Counted from the stretch's first letter, positions 10,323-22,893 are shown. The stretch is 64,000 nt of DNA from Pyrus communis (GCF_963583255.1 NC_084813.1:20702002-20766001); one strand, 5' to 3'. Numbers and translations: made by a program. The notes: generated from the sequence alone by a model not told the origin.

Positions 10323-13300
10323 CCAAGTTTGGGCCTATCTCTCTCACAATCCAATTTTGAGTTTGTTTTTTTACAACATATGGTAGAATCATGGCCTGCC
10401 AAGGTGTGGCATCATGCCCAAAGCATGATCCTTGGTACCTAAGACCCAAAACTTCAAAAATAAGGGATAGTATTCCTGAACCTCAACCTTGCAGAATCTA
10501 CTTCTGTCTCGATGGAATAGATCATTGATTATGCACATGTTTGTGCCCCTACCAATGTCGTTGAGGAGTACCATTCTCATAGTCAATATGTGAGACTGAA
10601 TTTGCTCTAACGAACAACATTGGAAGAGCAGAATTTTGACATGGATGGCCTTGTTGGCCGAATCCCCTTAGTAAACCATTTAGTTTGTGAACATTTTTCT
10701 ATGTTCTTGGATTCACATTTGGTGTATGTTTTAATTATGGATAATCTTATTGATATTGTCCTCGAATATGAGTTAATTGAATCATGTTTCTTGTATACAT
10801 GTAACTGAATTCAATTAAACACGCGATTAGGTATGAATGTGGAAAAGTTAGTTGTATGGATGAAAGTGATACTACGCACACTAAGTTTATACCTAAATCA
10901 CATATCTAGCAACGACTTCAGGTCTATCCAACCTAATTAAAAGCATTCGCACGCTCCTCATTGTATGAATGGTACTAAATAACCATGTCAGAGACTTTAT
11001 ACTCTATCCGTTCCATAAGAACGTCATTGAGTTTTCTTAAAGATATTCGAGATGATAATGATCATGAATGAAACCACTAAACAAAATAGAGTGAAATATA
11101 TTTGCACCACCTCCAAAAAATGAGCTTAAAGCTTTGATTTAGGGCCAATGGGCTGCCTCCTAACTGGGAACACCCACATGTGGTTGGCCTGGAGCCGGGT
11201 GATTCGAGCAATTTACTTGTTTTGCCATAACCTTTTGGGACATTTAGGTTGAACAATGATGCTACGACGCATCTCCTTACCTGAAGTAAGGATCTTGTGC
11301 CTACAAGCACAATTTGCCAAAGCCCGCTCATTTGGGAAATTTAATTCCTATATCATTCATCGCAAAGATACGAAACCACCATTTTTCATAGTGGATTCAA
11401 GGGAATATATATGGACTAATCCAATAAAAATGCGGACCATATAAATACTTATGGTTCTGGTTGATGAATAGACAAACTGGTCACATGTTTGTCAACACAC
11501 ATTACTGCTAAACCTCATGGCCGATTAAGGGTTCACCACCCTACTTATCCCTTAAAATCTGGGAAACTAGATAATGCCGGAGAGTTTATACCAACAGTTT
11601 TCGATAAAGTATTGCATGTCTTTTGGGTTTATAATTGAACATCGAATTCCCATGTTCACCCCAAATGGCCTCGCATAGTGATCATAAAGTGCAATTAAAT
11701 GATCGCCCGGATTTTGGTGAACTTACCAAGTTTTTGGTTTTTTCCTAGGGTTATGCAATCTTGTACGCAGTTATGTTGGTTTGCCTTGAGGCCCATTTTC
11801 ACCCAACCTATTTGACGTTAGAGTTGGTTACTGGGTACAAACCTGATGTTTTTCGTATTTACGCATTTGGGTGTGCATTACATGTGCCAAGCTGCACCGC
11901 CGCAACGTACCAATATGGGTCCTCAACGAAGGATGTGAATCTTTGTCGATTATCATTCTCCTTCACGCTAGCTCTCTTCGAGCCCTTGCATGCGATCTCT
12001 TTACCGCTCATTTGCGAGTTGTCACTTTAATGAGACAGTCTTCCCGTTTTTAGGAGGAAATAAGAAAGTCAATGTTCTTGTAAAATAGCACGAATTTGCA
12101 TGGATGTTTCCCATTATGTCTCATCTTGATCCTTATACCACACAAGTGTGATAAGTAAGTACAATGAATTCTAACTTTCAGAATGTTGTTCCAGACGCAT
12201 TCATCTAATCTAGCTAAAGTAACGAGATCATATACCAGCTGCAAACATGCTTGCAAGGATAGATGTACTTAATGGACGTCGAGTTAACATCCTTGGAAGG
12301 TGTGCCACCCCTGTTGGACGGTTTGAACACCCCTATTGGACGGTCCAGTACACCGGTGGATAGCCAATCAGTCTTTCTTGGCTTGGAGCACTACAGATCA
12401 CTCGATTCATAGAATTCACTTCTCTAGAAGAGGAAGACATGGCACAACAATGAATCTATACTCGATCGCTGTCTCAAATCATTTCCATCTCATGAGATTA
12501 ATCCGGATTACTCCTGAGACTTGAAGTTCTTGGTCCAGTATACTAGTTTGGATGAGAAAATGGAATTGAAATAAGATTACCATCGATGATGTTTTCATTT
12601 ATATGGTAACTACCGACATAAATGAAAAGCGACAATATCAAACCGTGTTCCGTTGATTAAGAAACAACGTAGAACTGATTGGACAACCGAAATTACAATT
12701 CAGGTCAAATTCCTTACCAAAATGTGTATTAAACCTATCATTCCTACACTGCCCAAGGTAACCCTATTGTGTTATAAGTGGGAAAGGAATCGTATTGAGA
12801 TGAATGAAATAATGCGATATGATGCACGCCTTATAGCGCAAGGTTTCTCTTAAACATCATGTGATTGACAGCAACATTATGTAATGTGGTTAATGTTTCT
12901 CCATTGGGATATTGATACGGAGATTTACATGTAAGTTCCCGAAGAATTACATGGACTAGTTCAAATAGTTCCAAACCACGGAACACCTTCTCAACTCGTT
13001 TGAGGCGTTCATTTTTGGATTGAACCAATCCGGGGGATGTGGTATATCCGTCTAAGTGATTATTTGATCAGTCAGGGATATGAATGAATGCCCTTGCGTG
13101 TTAAACTATGAAGTCTTATTCTGAATTGCTAGAGTTACAGTTTATGTCATTAACACGAATCTCACTAAGACTCTAGAAGAGCTTAAGAAAACTGCGTCGC
13201 ACCTGAAGATGGAATTTGAGATGATGGATCTTAGAAAAACTTGTTTATGCCTTGACATGAAGTTCAAGTGTTGTTCTGACAATACCTTGGTCTACTAGTC

Positions 13301-14414
13301 GAACTACACCCCGAAGGTGTTACTTTTGAGTATACATATGATTGTTCATACGCTATATACAAATAAGACCCTTGAAGAGGTTATGGAATCCGAAATTCCA
13401 TATCTAAGTTCAACTTTGTGCTCGTTGTACTTAGCTCATTGCATTATATAGGACATCTCCTTCGTTGTTGATCCGAGCGGATCCGACCTCCTAATCCTTA
13501 TAATGATGCTTGCCTTGTTTGTTATGCTGACGCATATTATTTATCAAACTCACACAAGGCAAATCCCTGAATGGTTATGTCTTTACCGTTAAGGGATATC
13601 GCAATATCTTGGAGGTCCACAATATGACCTTAATTGCGAAATCTTCGAATCATTTCAAGACTCACCTCACTTCACTACACCACAAGTAAAACATGGTTAG
13701 AAGTTCTTGTTGAGCATATTCGAAGTACTTGTTGTGTTTTCATCCATCGTTGACTCCCAACAACGATCCATGAAGATTATGCAACATGTATCCACCCGAT
13801 ACATAAACGAAGTCAACACCAAGACATATTACATCTACATCTACATCATCAAAGCATTAAGAGATTGAAGTCATGCAAGCCAATCCCTAACAACCTTGCT
13901 GATTTTTACATAACATCACTGCCAAAGTCAACCTTCTAGAAACTTGTCCGAGGAATTGGTATGCCTAACTATTCATATACAATGCTTGTAGTTCTCATTT
14001 GGAAGTTATGTCAAACTCATGAAGAGTATCCAGAAGTATACTCACTTGATCTTAATGTACTGTTTTTCCCTACGATTAGGAGCATTTTTCCCACTGAATT
14101 TTTGCTACCTAACTAGGTTTTGATGAGGCACCTATCCTAGGCTGATCATACCCTTATGAGCTCTTCTACTTACGTCCAGAATACGTATAGTTTTGACTTA
14201 ATACAACTTCTCACTTTTCTCCTTAGCTTATGGGTTTTCTCCCACCTTGGGTTTTACCATAGCAAGGTTTTGTGAGTTTTATCTTTTTATGCATTCTTCC
14301 ATTGATCTGAGATCACATTCGCTCATTATGCCGACGACTTCATCAATTGTACTTTCTTCATCACTGAAGACTAGATGTGCCATTTGTTTGAGTATTTACA
14401 CACTCAAGGGGAAG

Positions 14415-14681
14415 TGTTACAATCCTATTAGATTAGGAATGTGATTGTGTAAATCCTAACATATCTGGGATATCTTTTATATTCCCTTTAGTAGTTAATT
14501 ACCTATTAGAGTTGTAATTCTAAAAGGGTAATGAATTAACCTTCCCTACTACTATAAATAAAGGCACAATGGGGTGAAATAGAACACCTCACAATTACAC
14601 ATCTCTCTCTCTTCTCTCTACTATTGTCACACCCCTCTCTATATGGCCTTCATAATTGTTCAATAAATTATGCCTACAACA
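14415..14681 (+). repeat. 3' LTR of the copia element
   Basis: 267 bp, TG...CA termini, colinear with the 5' LTR, and preceded by a polypurine tract. Confidence 0.93.
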
Positions 14682-14776
14682 GTTTGTTAAAAAAATAAAA
14701 AAAATAAAAGTATATATTAAAAATTATAAATTATAAAAAAATTATAAAAAAAATTAAAAAAAAACCATGTTATCTA

Positions 14777-16290
14777 CAAGTTATTGTTTTAAAATAAGCA
14801 AAATATTTCATTTTAAAACTTTTTATTAAACTTTAAAATTAACTTTTGATGAAAAAAATCAATATCACACGTTGCTTGAGTCTTACCAAGCCACAAATCC
14901 TTGGGTCAATGTATAGTATTGGTTGGTGATATAAGGGCCATGCATGAAGGTGTCACATCAAGGTCAGGCCCAGATTATGTCCCCCGGCTTGTAAGCCCGA
15001 TCAACTTCAGATAGATCTAACCCTTTTATGAGGAGATCATGTGTTTGATGCTCCGACTTGATGAGTTTATTTGACTGTGATCATAAACAAAGTGAAATTC
15101 TCCATACCCTCTACGGGCCCGAAAAAAATGGATAACTGTAGCTTGACACTGGTTGTCTCCCTTTAATAAAGAAAAAAATTATATACAATGTATTAGTCGA
15201 TATACATGGTCCGTTAATTGGATTAACTCATGATATGTTAAAAGGTATTTCATATTCAATCTAATGCTATTATTTTTCTTTATAAAAAGGGAGACAACTG
15301 GTGATAAACTACGGTTATCCACCTCTTATAGGGTTCAGGAAGACTCACAGAGGAATTTCAGTCTCTCCCTGGCCACAAGTCTAGTTTTCACACCAGCAAT
15401 GAGTTTCGAACCCAATATCTCTAGTTTTTAGTTTTAAGTTTCTTTGAATAAGTAATTTATAATTTATTTTTAAGTTAGACAACAAAATTTAATTTCTTTG
15501 TTCGATATACCTTATTTATATAATGAGTTATCCATCTTAATTCAATCGCAGGTGTCAGAAAAGTTCATAATACATAACTAGCTGTCTCTCCTCAATAGTT
15601 ATATGTGTTACGATGTTTTATTATGTTAAGGGTGGTGTTATCTAAACACTCATTTTTACTTTTTACACACTCTTTTTAGTTTTCAACCGTCAAATCGAAT
15701 AAATTGAAGAAAGTCAATAAATAAATAAAATTAACAAAAATATGTAGAAGGTATAAAAACGTGTGTGAATAACACTATCTGATGTTAGTTGTGAATTGGG
15801 ACTATTTGTTTAATAAAATCATGTTTGAATACAGTCAATACATATTTATTATAATCTGTAGGATCTTATAAATTTTACATAGTCAATCCAATCCGAATTG
15901 CAAAGTAGGTTGGCCATCTTTATAAAAACATGCATCCATTGGTTTCCACGATTTCCATGTTTTCTGGCATGCTTTTATTTCTTATCGTTTTGCTTCATCT
16001 TATTCTAACAAACGGTCTTCGCCCTGGGAAATCATTCATCGTATATAAAATATGATGATATGAGAAAAGCATAAAAGCTGTATTTCTTCTCTTTAGACCC
16101 CTTTCTTTGGCCACAATGGTGCTTTTTATCCTTGTATCATGATTATGCCCAAGCTCACGTTCCACTTCTCCTATAAATTAATAACAAAAAGATGGATTTT
16201 TACTAGATTTCTAAACACACTTCGATTTCTGCAAAATTTAGTTGGCTGGTTCAGCTTTTCTAACAGTACTAAACAAAACAAAAAATGAAA
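14777..16290. other. Repeat-rich spacer
   Basis: No gene. Segments at about 14990-15180 and 15290-15420 share phrases (GGGAGACAACTGG versus CTGGTTGTCTCCC; GGTTATCCACC) in opposite orientation, so they form a large imperfect inverted repeat. A related piece is at about 26970-27110. A small TIR repeat lies at 15640-15780. Confidence 0.45.
15640..15780. repeat. Short palindromic MITE (GTGTTAT...ATAACAC family)
   Basis: It begins GGTGGTGTTATCTAAACACTC and ends GTGTGTGAATAACACTATC, complementary ends of a small hairpin element. Relatives with the shared centre TTGAAGAA/TCAATAA occur at 36550-36710 and, more diverged, at 22375-22510. Confidence 0.5.
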
Positions 16291-16294
16291 GCTA

Positions 16295-16407
16295 TTATTA
16301 GTACTTTAAAAATTTTATTTTGCACTTCTTACAAGTGTATTTTTTTTTAATTATAAAAAGTTTAGAGTGCAAAATAAGACTTTTGAAGTGCTAATAACAA
16401 TTCCCAA
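16295..16407. repeat. Hairpin MITE, copy 1
   Basis: A near-palindrome. The left arm (ATTAGTACTTTAAAAATTTT) pairs with the right arm (AAGACTTTTGAAGTGCTAAT), around a core containing CTTACAAGTGTATTTTTTTT. Confidence 0.6.
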
Positions 16408-16457
16408 AGAAATTACACCTAACGAATTATGTCTCTGTGAATACAAATCATAATTTA

Positions 16458-16588
16458 AAAGGGAATTGTTATTGACACTCTAAAAATCTCATTTTGTATT
16501 CCTCACAAGTGTATTATTTTTTTTCTAAATATAGAAAGCTTGGGATGCAGAATGAGAATTTTGAAGTGCTAATAACAATTTCCTTTTA
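16458..16588. repeat. Hairpin MITE, copy 2
   Basis: Same family as 16295-16407, with GGGAATTGTTATTGACACTC at the left and AAGTGCTAATAACAATTTCC at the right. Two copies lie 50 bp apart. Confidence 0.65.
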
Positions 16589-16740
16589 AAATGTGCGTAA
16601 AATATGCTATTTTTGTGACTTTTGATAAATTACTTTTACATATGTATTAGATTATAACTTAGACGTATAGAAGAATAACTTCTTATTGTAAATAGCCACA
16701 CAGAAGTTGAGGCTCCCATAATCCAACGAAATAGTGCAGA

Positions 16741-17157
16741 TTGCACTTTGAAAGCTACCAATCACCAAAGTGTGTCGCTGGAGGAGATCATTGGAGGAGA
16801 CACTGGATGAACAGAGTAGCAGGAGTAGTTTGTAGAAGATTCGCAGTGAGTAACGATAATTCGAGAGAAAAAGAAAGGCCAGATCTGAGACAAGCTCAGA
16901 CTAAACTGAGACGCAAAAAGCTCATAAAAATGGCTCCAAGAACTAAAGCCATAAAAGTTAAGCGAAAGGGAGGAAACATTGGGGAAGGAAAAGATAGGGC
17001 AGAAGTAATTGTTGCCACCGACACTAACCAAAGTGAGGGGTCGGTGGTTGAGATAGAAAAGTTTAGGGCTTTGTGTTTTGGGCGAGAGAGAAGAGAAAGT
17101 GAACGGAACTTTTTGCTGATTATTGTTATAAGGTTTTTTAGTCAAAATGATTTTTAA
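16741..17157 (+). other. Open frame of unknown significance
   Basis: A 138-codon open frame, very basic, with no domain I recognise. Its last codons lie in the terminal repeat of the transposon starting at 17131, and the opposite strand is also open over much of the interval. I see no TATA-led promoter or intron pattern. Most likely not a gene. Confidence 0.15.
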
Positions 17158-17500
17158 GATTTGCATAACTTCTCACCTTAGTCTCTAAGATTTGAAATCA
17201 ATAGAAATGGTCCCTGAGTTTGTCCACCATCAATCATTTTGGTCTTTCAGTGAAAAATCTCCATTAAATAAGAATAAAATGACCAAAATACCCTTAATTT
17301 TGGTCAAATCATTTTGACCCATTGTTTATTAAATTGAGGGTATATTTGTCATTTTGATCCTTATTTAACATAATCTTGCATGGAATGACCAAAATGATTC
17401 ATGGTGGACAATCTCAGGGACCACTTCTATTGATTTCAAATCTTAGAGACTAAAGTGATGTGTTTTGCAAATCTCAGATACCATTTTGGCTAAAAAAGCC
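17131..17500. mobile_element. Fold-back MITE with long terminal inverted repeats
   Basis: Outer ends GGTTTTTTAGTCAAAATG and, inverted, GGCTTTTTTAGCCAAAATGG. The arms stay complementary for about 150 bp (e.g. GATTTGAAATCAATAGAA and TTCTATTGATTTCAAATC). Flanks are TTGTTATA at 17123-17130 and 17501-17508, a perfect 8-bp target duplication, compatible with hAT (or a 9-bp Mutator-type site). No coding capacity. Confidence 0.8.
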
Positions 17501-17507
17501 TTGTTAT

Positions 17508-19040
17508 AATTAATGTGTTATTTTGAATCTTCAACAAGGAAAATTTAGTTGCTACATTCATTCTCAGCTGAAATATATCGTTCCAATTTTACAGTTGTCT
17601 TCGAAGGGACTTCTTGCCCAAAGTATATGGCTGTGGTCCTTGTAGTTTAGGCAAAGTTCCACTTCATCGTAGTGGAATTTCAGCTAAACTATATGGACTA
17701 AAATCAAACTTTGTCCTTCATTTTTCTGAGGAAAGAATGAACCAAACTTGAAAATAATTTTCATGATGTAGTTTAATTAAACTTATTCATGCTTGGTAAA
17801 TGTGGTGACGATGAAATTCTCCTCCACCCAATTTCATAAGCTGGAAATTTGGACCTGCTACCTGTCCAAAAGTTGAAGGTGAAAACTTAAAGGTCATTTT
17901 CATCTTCTTTCTCTTACTGCCATGACTAGGAGCCTTGACAGATAGCTCCAAATTGAAAGAATCAGGACACAAAAAGCTAATATGGTTTAGCATGGCCTTT
18001 TCTGCAAATGAGAATGATTAATTAATTACTTACACCTATGATACCATGCCACTATTCCGAGCCAGTAAGATACTTACATACGAAATGGTATATAACAATT
18101 TGTGATTGATTTGGAGTACTGTCACAGTTACATTTAAGATGTAGATACGTTTCTCTCGGGCAAATGCGTGCATTGCTTGTGATTAGTGGTTGATCCAGGA
18201 TTTGAACTTTGAGGTGTCTCAGTATTAAATCAAGTTTTTAAGATAGGAACAGAAAATGAAGCAGGCAAAAAATAAAAAATAAAAAATTCGGCTTATTCAC
18301 TGAGGTATTTCATCGAATGGTTGGTGAGCTTGTTCTCCCAAATTGTATTGCACACATGTCAACAGATAGCAGCATATGGCGAAGGAATTTAATGATTGAT
18401 ATAGAGATAACTTGTCAAGTATTGTCGACACAACCTGTTAAGATATGTCTAGTATGTATTACATCAAACATTTAATAGGCATAAAAGAAACTCGTATCAA
18501 ACATTTGAAGGATTCTCAGAAGACCTTTGCGTGTATATGTTTTAGACTTCTCATGGTGCTGGGACCACCTCGGTCCCTATTTCCATCCGCCTCTGCTTGT
18601 AGTCCAAGGTTTTGACTGGTGATGAAGAGCGAATATTGTATTGGATTTCTTCAGAATGTGTGCAGGAATCAACAGTTTCCTCCACATGATAATGACAATA
18701 TTTAATCTTAATCAATTCAACACTCGGTACTAAAAATAAGAAAAGCCCATAGATTAAGCAGCTTAAACCAAACAACTTTACATAAACAGAAGTAAATTAA
18801 AACTGACAACCCAAACATCATTAAACCAATAAGGTAATAACTATTGTACAGAGAGTTGGGCACTTGCACAATGCCCCCATTTGATTGCAAGCAAAAACCT
18901 CTTTACTACAGCTTTCTTGTTTAAGCAAAGAAAACTGGAAAAAACAACCCATGCTTTAAGTACACCCCAAACGTTGTTAACCACACCCCCAAAATTTTCT
19001 GCTCTAAACAGAGAGAGACGCCATTGAACCATTCATTGTT
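17508..19040 (-). other. Spacer downstream of the R3-MYB gene
   Basis: Two minus-strand stretches look somewhat coding. At 17787-18003 there is an exon-like block with a polypyrimidine/CAG acceptor-like border near its start, ending in FHRHHIYQA and a stop. At 18551-18680 there is an open block ending in EIGTEVVPAP. I recognise no family in either. They could be 3' exons of an unannotated gene, gene fragments, or chance. Confidence 0.25.
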
Positions 19041-19049
19041 TTTGGCACT

Positions 19050-20021
19050 TCATTCACTTGTTGAGTATCTTGATGTCCAGTACTTTTCAATCTCCTCTGC
19101 TGATCTTCCAGGGATTCTCCCAGCAATCAGAGACCACCTAAGAAGAAGAAAAGATAAGGGAAATTAGGTCATTTTATTATACAAGCGATATACTATACTA
19201 CGTTCATCTAACTACGGAGATGAGGATTTGAATTGAGAGCCGAAGAGAAGCAGACTGCTCTCTAGCCAAGTTGATTAAGGGAAACTATGAAAAAATTAGA
19301 CATAAAAAGTGGAAGAAGAAAATAATGGCTCACCTCTCACCAACCAGATTAAACATCCTAGTGATTAGAGTTTCCTCATCTTCTGAAAAGTCAAGCTTAG
19401 AGTCTTGACTACTTTCCTCTGCAAAAATTTGAGATATATAATTAAGGAGCCTATTTGTGAATTATTTGTTGAGAAAAAACTAAAAATTCCCAAACCAATA
19501 ATCAAATATTAAGACAAAGTGGATGCATGTTTAATCACAACAACTAAATGATTATTAATTTCAAAGAGGGTTACCTGGGAAGAGAAAAATAGATCCAAAA
19601 ACTAAACATACTATGTATTGGTAAACTTTATAGGCCCACCATAGCCTATCACACCATCACCAATATTGTTCTAACATAACCACCTATTATTAGTTGTTTT
19701 AATCACATAAAAGACCTCGATGATATTAGTGGTGAAAACTCTCATATATTAGGTATATACTATTTTGTTATATAACTGATGTAGAATCTTATTCTCCAAC
19801 ATATATAACATATAAAATTCAAAGAGAAAATAAGATGTAAAACCAAAAACACAGATTGCAAAGGATCACCCATCAAAGTATCAATAGCAAGTAGAAAATT
19901 GGACCACTAGTTGAAATATATGGTTTGGAAAAAATAAAAAACATGATATTATGAAAAGGGTACCTCTAGAATCCACAGAATTGTCGTCAGAAGAGGAGTG
20001 GGAGTGATCCAAGTCAGCCAT
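19050..20021 (-). CDS. R3-MYB transcription factor, CPC/TRY/ETC type (3 exons)
   Basis: Small single-repeat MYB proteins of this family lack an activation domain. They compete with R2R3-MYBs for bHLH partners and so repress epidermal patterning and often anthocyanin synthesis. Exons 19964-20021, 19334-19418 and 19050-19137 join in frame to 76 aa, with consensus GT-AG introns at the positions usual for the family. The protein has an acidic, Ser-rich N-terminus (about residues 1-30) and then one R3 repeat, with W, L and W positions visible in GERWSLIAGRIPGRSAEEIE and EKYW. The bHLH-interaction pattern [D/E]Lx2[R/K]x3Lx6Lx3R is complete except that the residue before the first Leu is Thr, not Asp/Glu. 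An upstream in-frame ATG at about 20063 could add 14 residues; I chose the ATG that matches typical family length. TATA-like TATATATA lies near 20090. Confidence 0.88.
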
Positions 20022-20029
20022 TGGAGTTG

Positions 20030-22560
20030 AAAATATGAGAAAAGTTGGAGCCGCAGATTTCAACTAGGGTTTAAATATGGGTGCATATATATAGAAAAGA
20101 ACAAGTAGTGCAGGAAACTGTGTTTGAAACTGAAGGCAGTCGTCGAATAAATAGGAGGAAGAATCCTCGAAAGATAATGTTGTGCATGACGACAACGGAT
20201 AGGATAGGGGAAGAATGGGCGGTGAGATGAGAGAGAGGAAGACAAAGGAAGAATGGTAGTTGGATAAAGCGGGGATTTTCTTTAGTCCAACCTTTGATAG
20301 GTAGTTGCATACTTACCTGTTGGTTGGCATAGAATTTTTGATGATTTGGAAAGCTTGGAGTAATTGTACTCATACCTCTAAATCAAGTGTTGGGTCCAAC
20401 TGTACATGTCCAACTTAATTAAAATGATTGAAATTTTTATGATCAAACCATTCAAGGTCACTTGATTTTAAGCATAGGTAGTCTTTAGATGTTGACTCTT
20501 CGGGTTTGGGAAATATAAAGGAGGAACTACGTTTGTTGTCACTATGATCATAGAGATGTTATATGTGCTCTTATATGTGGTGGAACTAGTTACGTTTTAA
20601 CCAAGGTTGTACATGACCTTGACATGACTCAATCACATGAGTACGATGTTTCACCAAAAATTTATTTCATGGTTCGAGAAAGTTATTTTATTGAGATTTT
20701 ATGCTATGCATGCATATGAGCCTAACATGCAATTTTGTACAAAGTTTGAGGAAAATCAATCATAATTATGACTAAAATTGTTAACGGACTGTCTTCCAAA
20801 AAATTGTTAACAGACTTCATCACACAAATTAAATGATTGTCCAAAAAAAAAAAAAAAAATGCCATTTTCTTAAATGATTGTCCAAAAAAATAAAACGAAA
20901 ATGCCAAATGAGAAAACAAAAAATATGGTATAATACGACAGCATGTTCGATGACGGTCAATTAAAAATTGTATGTCTTAACCATCCCTCTCAGCTTCTTA
21001 TCTTCTTTTATCCCCAGCCAAATCAATTGTTCAATGATTGTGTATAGGAGAACTCCAACAAATCTCACGCGCCATTTGGAATAGCTGTAAACACACAACA
21101 AATTGATTTATCTACTAAAAAATTAAATATAAACCCTAATTATTACAAATACTACTACAAGTCGCACATGCATCAATTACTAACAATAACTTAAGTGAAT
21201 CCAATAGTATATTTACAGTTATCAACCTATCACGTACTCAAAGGTGACTTCAAAAAAATTACGTAGCGAACAACACTACATTTCTCTTTCTGTCAAACAA
21301 TTCATACATAAGTCACTTTATTTCTTGCCTTCAACTCTTATAGAGGACATTTGTCGAACATTCTAAATCGCTATGCTCAAAGAATGCCTACATAACAGTT
21401 AAGTTATCATAAATAACAACATGGTTGGTAAAGGCAATAACTTGCACTCCATGTTATATTATGCAAATCCATCATTACATGCACGTATGGGTGACTAACG
21501 CTATAAAACATTTAATACTGTAGTAAGAATCATGTCACACTGCATTTTATTGAACGTGGTTAAGGTGGTGGTGTGCGACAGATATCGAACAAGAAAGTAA
21601 TAAACTAATTGGACGGCCACAGTAGATCCCAATTTCATCTTTTCCTACCGTGCTCTGAAGTCGGCAGGCAATTATCCCTTGATGTATATTAAATAAGGGG
21701 ATTTTCATTATCCAGGAATTAAAAAGTAGCTGTGTTATTTGACTATTTGAGACTCATAGTCAAACTAGCAAAGTAGTTCAGTCTATATATTATAGTGGGA
21801 TGAAATATAAAACTCAATTGAAAAAATTGAAAATTAAGATATTGACGTATAATTACAAACTATGAGAGAATGAAAATATAATTAATTAGTATTTGACGGT
21901 CGAAATATGAATATATTAAATACATATAAACAATTGTAGCAAAATTTCCTTTTTATATTGAATGTAAATTGCTCTTTCCTTGTCGGTGACAATGACATGA
22001 GCAAGTCACATTAGTTAGTGTAAACGCTCGTGTGATAATACTTCTAAATGAACGTTTTTAATGAAAATAATTTCAAAACCAATCTTTTTCACTTCAAGTG
22101 CTTTTAAAACTAAAAATATTTTTCTTTAAAATAGCTTTCAATTTTATTGATATGTATAATCATGTAGTTTCCAATGAGCTCGGATGAGTGTTAATGTCTA
22201 TTTATTGCTTTTCGATTAGTAATACTTTATTGTAATACTTAGATCTAGTCTACAAGAACCCTTTTGAGACCGAGTTCTTCCTAATAGGTACTTGTAATGT
22301 CATTTTATCGATGAATAAAATATCGTAATCTTCTTTAAAAGAAAAAATAATTTTCAGATATTTTAAGGAAATAATAAAAACACATTTATTTTTAACTTCT
22401 CACACACCTTTGTTAAATCTTGTCAGTTGATTGTTTGATTTGTCCAATTCGATGGTCAAATATTAAGAGGTGTGTGCAAAACTAAACAAGGTGTGTTAAA
22501 ATCACCGCCCTTTATTTCGAAAGCCCTTTCAAACGAACTCAAAATGTGTTTACTCTTTCT
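20030..22560. other. Spacer between R3-MYB and eIF1
   Basis: Contains the R3-MYB promoter side (20.05-20.4 kb), a duplicated AAATGATTGTCCAAAAAA motif at about 20830-20890, an AT-rich interval without features, and a weak hairpin repeat at 22375-22510 related to 15640-15780. No gene seen. Confidence 0.4.
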
Positions 22561-22576
22561 TTTTGCGGTCGAGTTT

Positions 22577-22604
22577 GAATTCTTTTTTTTTTTTTTTTTT
22601 TTTA
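22577..22604. repeat. Poly-T tract
   Basis: Uninterrupted or nearly uninterrupted T run, probably the tail of an old minus-strand retroposed sequence. Confidence 0.5.
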
Positions 22605-22629
22605 AGCCTAACAAACCAGGTTCCACAAT

Positions 22630-22893
22630 TTGGACTTGGAGGTTTTAGGCAAAGAAACTGGAAAAGATAAAGACACAACCCATTGGGCTAAGTCAGATGA
22701 GCCCATGAGAAGTGGAATGACGTCCTCTCAAAATAGAGAAGCCATTTTCCAGAACACATGGAAGAAAGGCGCCCACTGGCCAGAAAGTAAAAATCAAGAG
22801 AGTTTGCTACTTGCAGAAATCAGGAATATATTATTCGAGATAAAGGGATTTGAATTATCCTTTGACATAACACAGACAGCAGCGGAACTATAA
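22630..22893 (+). other. Open frame of unknown significance
   Basis: An 87-codon open frame without recognisable domain, following a poly-T tract. There is no supporting promoter or splice pattern. It is recorded only because the interval is otherwise empty. Confidence 0.12.

Larger units (their letters stand above)
7888..14681 (+). mobile_element. Ty1/copia LTR retrotransposon, decayed
   Basis: LTRs are 7888-8150 and 14415-14681, flanked by the 5-bp duplication GTTTG at 7883-7887 and 14682-14686. The 3' LTR starts TGTTACAATCC and ends CTACAACA; the first base of the 5' LTR is mutated. A purine-rich tract (AAGGGGAAG) precedes the 3' LTR. Recognisable pol remnants in copia order are the integrase core at about 11400-11700 and its C-terminal part around 11760-11930 (LVTGYKP...FGCALHVP). 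They are followed by reverse transcriptase at about 12720-13320 (RYDARLIAQGFS; DIDTEIYM; SNYTPKVL) and RNase H pieces at about 13510-13960. Every domain has stops, frameshifts or deletions, so the copy is dead. The LTRs differ by roughly a dozen substitutions and several small indels by eye, indicating an old insertion. Confidence 0.93.
7731..14767 (+). mobile_element. SINE (split by a copia insertion)
   Basis: The SINE body is 7731-7887 plus 14687-14767. It has an A-box-like region after GAGCCACTTAGTACTACAA, a B box at about 7790-7799 (GGTTCGATTC), the characteristic 3' phrase GTAGATAATATCGTTTG, and an A-rich tail ending at 14767. The whole is flanked by TGTTATCTA at 7722-7730 and 14768-14776, a perfect 9-bp target duplication. 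A related full copy on the minus strand is at 59234-59379. The body is interrupted exactly at GTTTG, the copia target site. Confidence 0.75.

Noticed and set aside
10191..10449. Overlapping open frames on both strands
   Set aside because: They arise from the imperfect 35-bp repeats in the copia element, whose inverted words keep both strands open.
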